NCBI GenBank assembly: GCA_965151315.1
Contig: CBCTZG010000046.1
Span: 1-19,996, forward strand
Source: Avimonoglobus sp965151315
GTDB taxonomy: Bacteria > Bacillota > Clostridia > UBA1381
Direction of reading: 5' to 3'
DNA length: 19,996 bases
The position numbers and the translations under genes were made by a program. Below the pieces are notes generated by a model. That model worked only from the letters and a program-made list of their open reading frames with translations, had not been told where the DNA came from and ran no database searches. Positions 7,980 through 15,030 of the stretch are shown piece after piece (position 1 is the stretch's first letter; every line of letters starts with the position of its first letter).

Positions 7980-9138
7980 ACGAATCTCTCTCCTTGTGGC
8001 GCTTGTCTTTCTCATAGGCGCCATGACCTTGCCCATGACGGCTTTTGCCGCCGGGGGCAAGGACACCACGCCGCCCACGCTTACGGCGGTGCTGGATGGG
8101 GAAACCGTAAAGATCGTAAGCAGCGACGACAATTCCGGCGTGGAGGCGGTCTATATCGACAAGACCCGTGTAAATTCCCTTGTGGACGGGAAAGCCTCTG
8201 TCGCGCTGAAGGATTATGCCGGCACAGATAAAAAAGTGAGCGTCTACGCGGTGGATTATGCCGGCAACCGTTCTGATGCCGTGCAATTTGACAACCCCTA
8301 TTACAAGGAACCGGTGTCCACGGAAAAGCCGGCTGCCCCCACGCAGCCGAGCCAGAGCAGCACCCCGGCAACAAAACCGGTACAGACCCAGGCAGCTTCT
8401 TCCGGCAGCACGGGCACCCAAAGCAGCAGTTCCAATACGGGAACGGATTCGGGCGGCACAAGCTCCCAGGACGGCAGCTCCGGCAGTACAGGAAATTCCG
8501 GCACACCGGAGCCCACCACTTCCTCCGTCCCGGAGGGCGCTTTCACCCCGGAGGGGACCGGGACCGTGCTGGACAGCGCCACCGGCGAGGATGGGGATAA
8601 ACAGTTTTACACCATTACCACCGAGGCCGGGAATGTGTTCTACCTTATCATTGACGGCAAGCGTGACGACAACAACGTTTACTTTCTGAATGGCGTCACC
8701 GAGGCGGACCTGATGGCCCTTGCGGAAAAGAATGATGGCAGCGTGAGCGTGATCCCCGCTGCGGATGTCTGCACCTGTAAGGAGAAATGCGAGGCCGGAA
8801 AAGTCAATACCGGCTGCCCGGTCTGCAAAAATGACTTAAACGGCTGCATCGGAAAGGAAAAGCCGGCAGAGCCGGAGGAACCGGCTGAATCGGAACAGCC
8901 AAAGAAAGATACCGGCAGCGTCGGCACGATCATCTTTATCATCGTCGCCCTGCTTGCAGTCGGAGGCGTCGGCTATTATGTGAAGATCGTGCGCCCGAAA
9001 CAGCAGGCGGCGGACGAGGACGAATTTGACGAGGACGACGGCTACGGGGAGGGCTTTGACCCGGACGAGGCTTACGGCGAACCGGAATATCTCTCCGAGG
9101 ATGACTTTGAGGATAGCACCCATGAGGACGGCGAGTAA
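7969..9138 (+). CDS. DUF4366 family secreted, membrane-anchored protein
   Basis: 389 residues. A signal peptide (about 1-28, ending TAFAAGG) is followed by a bacterial Ig-like or Big-type segment (DTTPPTLTAVLDGETV to VYAVDYAGN, about 32-105), a Pro/Ser/Thr/Gly-rich stalk (about 108-190), the DUF4366 core (about 195-265, TGEDGDKQFYTITTEAGNVFYLIIDGK), a six-cysteine cluster (C268, C270, C274, C283, C286, C293), a C-terminal membrane span (about 320-341) and an acidic cytoplasmic tail. The protein should therefore stand on the outer face of the membrane and reach into the wall. DUF4366 proteins are regular members of clostridial conjugation operons with no known biochemical role. The cysteines could bind a metal or form disulfides. 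The ATG overlaps the DUF4315 stop by 11 nt. Confidence 0.88.
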   Translation: MRTKRISLLVALVFLIGAMTLPMTAFAAGGKDTTPPTLTAVLDGETVKIVSSDDNSGVEAVYIDKTRVNSLVDGKASVALKDYAGTDKKVSVYAVDYAGNRSDAVQFDNPYYKEPVSTEKPAAPTQPSQSSTPATKPVQTQAASSGSTGTQSSSSNTGTDSGGTSSQDGSSGSTGNSGTPEPTTSSVPEGAFTPEGTGTVLDSATGEDGDKQFYTITTEAGNVFYLIIDGKRDDNNVYFLNGVTEADLMALAEKNDGSVSVIPAADVCTCKEKCEAGKVNTGCPVCKNDLNGCIGKEKPAEPEEPAESEQPKKDTGSVGTIIFIIVALLAVGGVGYYVKIVRPKQQAADEDEFDEDDGYGEGFDPDEAYGEPEYLSEDDFEDSTHEDGE

Positions 9139-9149
9139 TGCGCCGTCCT
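9125..9149 (+). other. Hairpin spanning the DUF4366 stop codon
   Basis: AGGACGGCG (9125-9133) pairs perfectly with CGCCGTCCT (9141-9149) across a 7-nt loop that contains the TAA stop. No T tract follows (the next bases are TACCTATTTTA), so it is not a standard intrinsic terminator. It could protect or stall mRNA ends or slow transcription ahead of the large adhesin gene. Confidence 0.5.
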
Positions 9150-9181
9150 TACCTATTTTATGAAAGTGAGGTCTTTCTATC

Positions 9182-12100
9182 GTGAATATGAAAACGAATA
9201 CACACCGCCGCGGTCTGCACAGGATCGTGGCATTTTTACTCTGCGCGGTATGCGTCTTTAGCCTGCTTCCCGCCCAGGCGTTTGCGGCAGGCGTGGGCCA
9301 GAAAGCAAGCTCCTGGCTGGGCGACCAGTATGTAGGGTCTGACGGGCAGCATTATTATTCCCCGGTGCCTACCAATTTCCTTGCTTACAATTCAGACGGA
9401 ACCACGGATAAACGTTCCGGCTCCGGCGGCAGCGCCTACCGGCACTACATGCTGACAGATTCGGACGGCGTGACCCATTCGGTCTACTGCGTGGAGAGCG
9501 GGATTCCCTACAACACTTCCGAAAATACCTATACTTCGGAGAACGGGACCAACAGCGATTACCTGAATATGCTCCCGTCCGCTGCCAGGCGCGGCATTAC
9601 CCTGACTGCGATCTATGGCTGGAAACCCGGCGCCTCCCTTCCTGTTTCCGGAATCAATGAGGACGATTATAAAATGGCGACGCAGATCATCCTCTGGGAA
9701 TACCAGCAGCAGCTTCGCAGCGACCCCTACAGCCGGCACAGCAACGGCCACGCTTCGGCGGACCAGTATTACAGCGTGGTTGCCGGGCGTCCTGCGGAAA
9801 AGGCATACAACTGGATTCTGGAACAGGTGGCGTCCCACTCCACCGTCCCTTCCTTTACCGCGGCGAATAAGGGGGATGCCCCTGTTCTGGAACTGAAATG
9901 GGACACCAGCAGAAAGGTCTATACCCTGACTGTTACCGACACCAACAACCTGAATATCGACCTGCAAATGCTTTCCGGCAGCGGCGTGACCGTGAGCAGG
10001 AACGGCAACCAGTACACCTTCACCAGCAAAAACATGATTATGGAGCCGGTGAGCTTTGAGTTCAGAAAAGACATTCCGGTTGCCAACGACATGCTGATCT
10101 GGGGCCGCCCTGGTTATCAGACCATGATGACCGGCGCCAGCGACCCGGTTTCCTTCTTTATGAACATCAAAACGGAGACCTACGGCACCGCGAAGATCGT
10201 CAAGACCAGTGAGGACGGCATTGTGTCCGGCATTTCCTTCCGCATTTCCGGCACGGATATTTTGGGAAATGAAGTCAATGAGACTGTTACTACCGGGGAT
10301 AACGGCCAGGTGGAAAAGAAATTCCTGCCCGGCACTTACCTGGTGACGGAAATCCCGGTTGACCGCTATGTGACCCCTTCCGCACAGTACATCACTATTG
10401 AGAGCGGCCAGACTGCTTCCGTCCATTTCAGCAATATTTTGAAGAAATTCCGCGTGCATGTGGTAAAGAGCGACGCGGACACCGGGACCGCCCAGGGCGA
10501 CGCCACCCTTGCCGGGGCGACCTATGGGATTTATAACAATGGCGAGCTGGTAGATACCTATACCACCGGGCCGGACGGCAGCTTTATGACCCGTTACTAT
10601 GTCTGCGGCGATAGCTGGACGGTACGGGAAATCGAGCCCAGCACCGGTTATCTTCTGAATGATACGGTCTATGAGGTGGGCGCTTCCCCGGCGCTGTACG
10701 AGGTGGAGCTGAACACTACGGAGAACCAGGTCACGGAAACCGTGATCTATGGCAATATCCAGCTTGTCAAGCATACGGACGACCCGGACCCGGATGTGTC
10801 CGAAGATGAAAATACGGAAGAACCGAATGAGGGTGTGATCGAGCACCCGGAGGCCGGCGCCGTCTTTGAAATCTACTTGAAGGCGGCGGGTAGCTATGAT
10901 GCGGCGAAGGAAAGCGAGCGCGACCTGCTCACCACGGACAGCGACGGCTTTACTTCCTCCAAAATGCTGCCTTACGGCCATTATACGGTCCACCAGACAG
11001 CCGGTGAGGAAGGCAAGGCGTTCATTCCTGATTTTACCGTCTTTATTTCCGCAGACGGCCAGACCTACAGCTATATTCTGAATAACCGCACCATTACCGC
11101 AAGGCTCAAGGTGGAGAAATGCGACGCCGAGACCGGGAGCATTATCCCGATGACCGGCACGGGCTTCCAGATCAAGGACCTTTCCACCGGGGAATTTGTC
11201 ACCCAGGAAATCTTCTACCCAAACCCGGAGACCCTTGATACCTTCTATGTTTCGGACGAAGGCTGGCTCATGCTGCCGGAACCTCTGCATACCGGGGATT
11301 ATGAGCTTTATGAGGTGGCGGCTCCTTACGGTTATGTCCTTTCCAGTGAGCCCGTACCGTTCACCATTGACGGCAGCGAGGCGGTTGTGACCGTCACACA
11401 GTACAACATGCCCCAGAAGGGCCAGCTCACCATCACAAAGACCGGCGAGGTGTTCGCTTCCGTCCAGGAAAACGACGGCCTGTATCAGCCGGTATATGAA
11501 GTGGCCGGGCTTCCCGGCGCAGTTTATGATGTGATCGCTGACGAGGATATTTACACCGGCGACGGGACCCTCCGAGTAGCAAAGGACACAGTTGTAGAGA
11601 CCCTTACCACCGGGGAAGATGGAACCGCCACAAGCGTACTTCTGTACCTGGGCCGCTACCGTCTGGAAGAACGGCAGGCGCCGGCTGGCATGGTCGTAAA
11701 TGCTGTCCCGGAATATGCGGAGCTGACCTACGCGGGCGAGACCGTGGAGGTCACGCAGACCGCAGTAGGGTTGTATGACGAGCGCCAGAAAGTGGATGTT
11801 GCCCTGTTCAAAGCTCTGGAAACAGACGAGCTTTTCGGGCTTGGCATGAATGAGGAATACAAGGACATTTCCTTTGGTCTGTATGCTTCCGCTGACTTGA
11901 CGGCGGCGGATGGCAGCGTGATCCCGGCAGGCGGGCTTCTGGAAGTGGTCTCCGTTTCCGCAAATGAGGCGGGCGGCTATGACGCTTGCTTTGATTCCGA
12001 CCTTCCGTTTGGCAGCTATTATGTGCAGGAGCGCACCACCAACAGCGCCTATGTGCTTTCCGATACCAAATACCCGGTAGTTTTTGAATATGCGGGTCAG

Positions 12101-14104
12101 GAGGCTGCTCTTGTCTCTATCCTGATAAATGAGGGCGAGGCTGTTCCCAATGACCTGCTCCGCGGACGCATTGACGGTGTGAAATATGGCGAGAGCACGG
12201 AGGTTGGCGAAGATGTGAAGCTGGCCGGCGCGGTGATGGGCCTGTTTAAGCCTGACACCGAAGAATTTACCGAGGAAAACGCGCTGCTTACCGTAACCAC
12301 CGGTGAGGATGGCAGCTTTGCCTTTGAGAATATCCCTTACGGTCACTGGATTGTAAAGGAAATTTCCGCTCCCGCGCTCTATACGGTGAGCCCGGAGGAA
12401 CACCACATTTATATCGGTGCGGACGGCCAGACAATCGAATTCCGCGTGGATAATACCCTGATCCGCGGACGGGTGCAGCTCCATAAGACCGAGGCGGTGG
12501 ATGAACCTTCCTCTGTGGAGAGCGATAAGGAGAATACTTTCCTGCGCTTCCTCTCCGGCGCGGTGTTTGAACTGTATGAGGACGCCAACGGCAACAAGGA
12601 GCTGGATGCCGAAGATACGCTGGTCGGCGCCCTGAAAGAGACAGACGGCGGATTCCACATGGCGGAGGATCTTCTGGCTAAGGGCTATTTCGTAAAAGAA
12701 AAGAAAGCGCCGGAGGGCTACCAGCCTGACGAAAAGGCTTATTACTTTGCGATCACCGAGGACGGCCAGACCGTTGTGATCGAAAACGGCGAGGCAGGCC
12801 GGGGATTTACCAATGAGGCATACCGCGGCAACCTGAAAATCACCAAAGATTCCAGTGACGGACGCAAGGACGGATTTGCCATTGAGGTCAAGAGCGCAGA
12901 CGGTTCTTACTGTGAGACCTTCACCACACCGAAATCCGGCGTGATCGAGGTCAAGGGGCTGCGCGTCGGCATTTATACCGTAACCGAGCTTTCCAACCGT
13001 GCAAGCAAGGATTATATCATTCCTGACGCGGCCACGGTGGAGATCAAGGCGGACCAGACCGCAACGGTCCAGTTCTTTAATGAGAAACCAGAAAAACCGG
13101 AAACTCCTGATAATCCGAAAACACCGTCCAAGCCTTCCACACCGTCTAATCCTGATAAGGCAGTACCGCAGACCGGTGATGACAATTTCATTTTCCTGTA
13201 CGGCGGCCTTCTGGCGCTGGCTCTGATCGGCGGTGGGATGTTTGCTGCCCTCTATTTCAAGAAGGGGAAATACAGCAGACAGACCCCTAAGACAAAGGCT
13301 GCGGGCATTGCGGCCCTCTCCCTCTGCGCGGCACTGGCGTTAGGCAGCGGCTTCCTGATGGTCCGTGACCTCTGCCAGTACAGTGAAAGCGCCGGGGCTT
13401 ATGATGACCTCGCAGGACTGGTGGAGCTGCCGGAGCGGACCGAAACACCGGAGGATATGGAGACCGGGACCGCACCCATTGAAACGGAACCTGCTGGGTC
13501 AGCCCCTTCCGTGGTTCTTCCTATGGTGGATTTTGAATCTTTGCGGGAAAGCGGGCCGGACATCATCGGGTGGCTTACCCTTCCCGATACGGTGATCAAC
13601 TACCCGGTAACGCAGGCGGATGACAACGAGTATTACCTGCACCACCTGTATGACGGCACCTACAATAAGGTGGGATGCCTGTTCGCGGATTATGAGAACA
13701 AGGCGGATTTTTCTGACCGGAACACCATTATTTACGGACATAACATGCGGGACGGCTCCATGTTCGCCGCCCTGAATGAGTATGACGAACAGAGCTACTT
13801 TGATACCCATAAGCAGATGTACCTTGTGACCCCGGAGGGCGGTTATCTCTGTGAGGTTTTCGCGGCGTTTGTGGCAAAGCCTTCCGAATCCGGCAGCGAT
13901 ACCTCTCCCTGGCGTCTTAGCTGGAAGGATGACGGCGCTTATACGACCTGGCTTACCGCTATGGCGGAGCGTTCTGTTGTGGAAACGGACGTCACGGTGA
14001 CAAGCAGCGATAAGGTGCTGACCCTTTCCACCTGCACGCCCGGAGGCGCGAGCCGCTTCATCGTCATGGCAAAGCTGGTGGAAGTAAACAACGAAGCAGA
14101 CTGA
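9182..14104 (+). CDS. Thioester/Cna-B (SpaA-like) adhesin fused to a class B sortase
   Basis: 1640 residues. The GTG at 9182 follows AGTGAGG by about 9 nt; an ATG at 9188 is the alternative start. Parts in order: signal peptide (about 1-36, ending QAFAA); thioester-type domain with C103 in VYCVESG and Q168 in ATQIILWEY; about nine Cna-B/SpaA-type beta domains starting near 334, 423, 523, 638, 747, 870, 996, 1097 and 1217, most with a Lys in the first strand and a Glu in the E-box (for example VREIEPSTGY, LEERQAPAG, VKEKKAPEGY), which form isopeptide bonds; the third has Gln in place of the Glu (YTVHQT). A Pro/Lys/Asn wall linker leads to VPQTG (1328-1332), a membrane span (1336-1359), a basic loop (KKGKYSRQTPKTK), a second span (about 1374-1394) and a class B sortase with H1520 (YGHNM), C1618 (TLSTC) and R1625. 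The sortase would cut between T1331 and G1332. Adhesin and sortase are normally separate neighbouring genes. Confidence 0.9.
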   Translation: MNMKTNTHRRGLHRIVAFLLCAVCVFSLLPAQAFAAGVGQKASSWLGDQYVGSDGQHYYSPVPTNFLAYNSDGTTDKRSGSGGSAYRHYMLTDSDGVTHSVYCVESGIPYNTSENTYTSENGTNSDYLNMLPSAARRGITLTAIYGWKPGASLPVSGINEDDYKMATQIILWEYQQQLRSDPYSRHSNGHASADQYYSVVAGRPAEKAYNWILEQVASHSTVPSFTAANKGDAPVLELKWDTSRKVYTLTVTDTNNLNIDLQMLSGSGVTVSRNGNQYTFTSKNMIMEPVSFEFRKDIPVANDMLIWGRPGYQTMMTGASDPVSFFMNIKTETYGTAKIVKTSEDGIVSGISFRISGTDILGNEVNETVTTGDNGQVEKKFLPGTYLVTEIPVDRYVTPSAQYITIESGQTASVHFSNILKKFRVHVVKSDADTGTAQGDATLAGATYGIYNNGELVDTYTTGPDGSFMTRYYVCGDSWTVREIEPSTGYLLNDTVYEVGASPALYEVELNTTENQVTETVIYGNIQLVKHTDDPDPDVSEDENTEEPNEGVIEHPEAGAVFEIYLKAAGSYDAAKESERDLLTTDSDGFTSSKMLPYGHYTVHQTAGEEGKAFIPDFTVFISADGQTYSYILNNRTITARLKVEKCDAETGSIIPMTGTGFQIKDLSTGEFVTQEIFYPNPETLDTFYVSDEGWLMLPEPLHTGDYELYEVAAPYGYVLSSEPVPFTIDGSEAVVTVTQYNMPQKGQLTITKTGEVFASVQENDGLYQPVYEVAGLPGAVYDVIADEDIYTGDGTLRVAKDTVVETLTTGEDGTATSVLLYLGRYRLEERQAPAGMVVNAVPEYAELTYAGETVEVTQTAVGLYDERQKVDVALFKALETDELFGLGMNEEYKDISFGLYASADLTAADGSVIPAGGLLEVVSVSANEAGGYDACFDSDLPFGSYYVQERTTNSAYVLSDTKYPVVFEYAGQEAALVSILINEGEAVPNDLLRGRIDGVKYGESTEVGEDVKLAGAVMGLFKPDTEEFTEENALLTVTTGEDGSFAFENIPYGHWIVKEISAPALYTVSPEEHHIYIGADGQTIEFRVDNTLIRGRVQLHKTEAVDEPSSVESDKENTFLRFLSGAVFELYEDANGNKELDAEDTLVGALKETDGGFHMAEDLLAKGYFVKEKKAPEGYQPDEKAYYFAITEDGQTVVIENGEAGRGFTNEAYRGNLKITKDSSDGRKDGFAIEVKSADGSYCETFTTPKSGVIEVKGLRVGIYTVTELSNRASKDYIIPDAATVEIKADQTATVQFFNEKPEKPETPDNPKTPSKPSTPSNPDKAVPQTGDDNFIFLYGGLLALALIGGGMFAALYFKKGKYSRQTPKTKAAGIAALSLCAALALGSGFLMVRDLCQYSESAGAYDDLAGLVELPERTETPEDMETGTAPIETEPAGSAPSVVLPMVDFESLRESGPDIIGWLTLPDTVINYPVTQADDNEYYLHHLYDGTYNKVGCLFADYENKADFSDRNTIIYGHNMRDGSMFAALNEYDEQSYFDTHKQMYLVTPEGGYLCEVFAAFVAKPSESGSDTSPWRLSWKDDGAYTTWLTAMAERSVVETDVTVTSSDKVLTLSTCTPGGASRFIVMAKLVEVNNEAD

Positions 14105-14109
14105 AAACC

Positions 14110-14135
14110 GGTGCGGGGGCATGTGCTCCCGCACC
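14110..14135 (+). other. Strong hairpin after the adhesin-sortase gene
   Basis: Bases 14110-14120 pair with 14125-14135 (11 pairs including one G-T, tetraloop ATGT; outer arm GGTGCGGG/CCCGCACC). It lies 6 nt after the stop of the preceding gene and is not followed by a T tract, so it is more likely an mRNA-stabilising or pausing element than a full terminator. Confidence 0.55.
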
Positions 14136-14161
14136 AGTCATTTACAAGGAGGATTTTTTCT

Positions 14162-14644
14162 ATGGTGAATACCATTGTTTCAATACCCGGCTATGTGCAT
14201 TTGTACCGCTCCCTTCTTAGGTTTTACGACATGCCGGAAAATGAGATCAGGGAAATGCTGTACCTGCTGAACACGGCCAACCTGGACTGCTACGAGTATT
14301 ACCACCCCGAGCGGGAACTGGCCCTGAGCGGCCCGGTAGCTTTCTGCCACTGGCTGGAGACGATGGACTGCCGGCCCTACCGCACGGAGGTACAGCTTTA
14401 CAAGTCGCTACTGTTCCTACAGCGCAGCGTGGACCGTGACCTGATCGTGACTTCCCAGCGGGAGGCATTGCAGACGCTTAAATGTATTATCTCCAATATC
14501 GAATACCGCTTTTACAAGGCTTATGAAATGGAGATCGAGGACAAGCGGACCGTGTACGGGGAATGTACCTACCGGCTGGTCCCCAGGGAGGACGAGCCGA
14601 GCGTGTGCCTGATGCACGACTGGATTTATCTGCCAAGCGCGTAA
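14162..14644 (+). CDS. Hypothetical protein, 160 residues
   Basis: I do not recognise a family. The start is the ATG at 14162, 9 nt after AAGGAGG (14146-14152); an in-frame ATG at 14111 lies inside the preceding hairpin and has no ribosome site. The protein has no signal peptide or membrane span. It is mostly helical and rich in Tyr, Leu and Glu, with segments VSIPGYVHLYRSLLRFYDMP, EYYHPERELALSGPVAFCHW and SVDRDLIVTSQREALQTLK. Five cysteines are present, spread along the chain with no obvious metal-binding pattern. It is the first gene of the group that continues with the nucleotide-metabolism genes, 59 nt upstream of the next start, so it may be an accessory protein of that group or of the transfer operon. 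No function should be assigned. Confidence 0.75.
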   Translation: MVNTIVSIPGYVHLYRSLLRFYDMPENEIREMLYLLNTANLDCYEYYHPERELALSGPVAFCHWLETMDCRPYRTEVQLYKSLLFLQRSVDRDLIVTSQREALQTLKCIISNIEYRFYKAYEMEIEDKRTVYGECTYRLVPREDEPSVCLMHDWIYLPSA

Positions 14645-14690
14645 ACTGTCACGGATTCTATACAGGATTCGGGACAAAACCATTTTCAAA

Positions 14691-14706
14691 GGAGGGATGC
14701 CTTATC
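14691..14706 (+). promoter_or_regulatory. Ribosome site and AUC start of the MazG/Nmad-like gene
   Basis: AAAGGAGGG ends at 14696, and the in-frame ATC at 14704 stands 8 nt after GGAGG. The only ATG nearby (14697) is out of frame, one base from the site, and leads to a stop after 12 codons. No in-frame ATG, GTG or TTG lies between 14563 and about 14743. Confidence 0.5.
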
Positions 14707-15030
14707 ACGCAGAAAGAGGTCAATGCCGTTTTTGACGGTCAGGTGGCTCTATGCAGGGAAATCCTGCAAAAGAAAACAAAGGAATACACAGGGGGCGATA
14801 CGGACCGGCTGGGGGCTTTCAAGGCTGCCGCTGCTTTACAGCACACGACACCGGAGCGTGCCCTTGCCGGGATGCTGGCAAAGCATATCGTTTCCCTGTA
14901 TGACATGTGCTTTGCCGACGGCATGAGCTTTGACGCCGGCACATGGGACGAGAAGATCACAGACAGTCTTAACTATCTGTTTTTACTGAAAGCGATTGTA
15001 AAGGAGGGACAGACCAATCAACAGAATTGA
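14704..15030 (+). CDS. Small all-alpha protein, probably nucleotide-associated (Nmad/MazG-like)
   Basis: 108 residues if translation starts at the ATC at 14704. A longer reading from ATG 14563 would overlap the previous gene by 82 nt with an unlikely N-terminus, and a shorter one from GTG near 14743 would cut the first helix. Visible helices are KEVNAVFDGQVALCREILQK, then KTKEYTGGDTDRLGAFKAAA, RALAGMLAKHIVSLYDMC and WDEKITDSLNYLFLLKAIVKE. The order (KxKEY..G, then a LAKHIxSL helix, then W-DEKIxDxLNYLxLL) resembles small phage proteins of the nucleotide-modification-associated or MazG-like all-alpha group, which act on or sense (d)NTPs. This fits its position before thyX and dut, but the family call is by pattern memory only. 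The 3' end overlaps the thyX start by 14 nt. Confidence 0.6.
   Translation: MTQKEVNAVFDGQVALCREILQKKTKEYTGGDTDRLGAFKAAAALQHTTPERALAGMLAKHIVSLYDMCFADGMSFDAGTWDEKITDSLNYLFLLKAIVKEGQTNQQN
15003..15019 (+). promoter_or_regulatory. Ribosome site and AUC start of thyX
   Basis: AAGGAGGG (15001-15008) is followed 9 nt after GGAGG by the in-frame ATC at 15017. Starting here adds the residues (M)NRIEVKV before LNCQAVAEAE, the first beta strand expected at a ThyX N-terminus. The next in-frame start, TTG at 15041, lies 33 nt from the site and would remove that strand. Confidence 0.6.

Noticed and set aside
9392..12658. Antisense open frame of 1088 codons opposite the adhesin gene
   Set aside because: It is the mirror of a GC-rich, repeat-built coding sequence. 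The predicted protein has no recognisable domain or ribosome site, and the plus strand encodes a clear signal peptide, Cna-B repeats and sortase.
14111..14161. ATG 14111 region as start of the 160-residue protein
   Set aside because: It falls inside a strong hairpin without a ribosome site, while ATG 14162 follows AAGGAGG at 9 nt.
14563..14703. N-terminal extension of the MazG/Nmad-like protein from ATG 14563
   Set aside because: The extension lies within the previous gene in another frame, is not protein-like, has no ribosome site, and runs through the real ribosome site at 14691-14695.
14697..14735. 12-codon leader peptide from ATG 14697
   Set aside because: Its ATG is only one base after GGAGG, too close for initiation, and the peptide shows no attenuator-like codon run.
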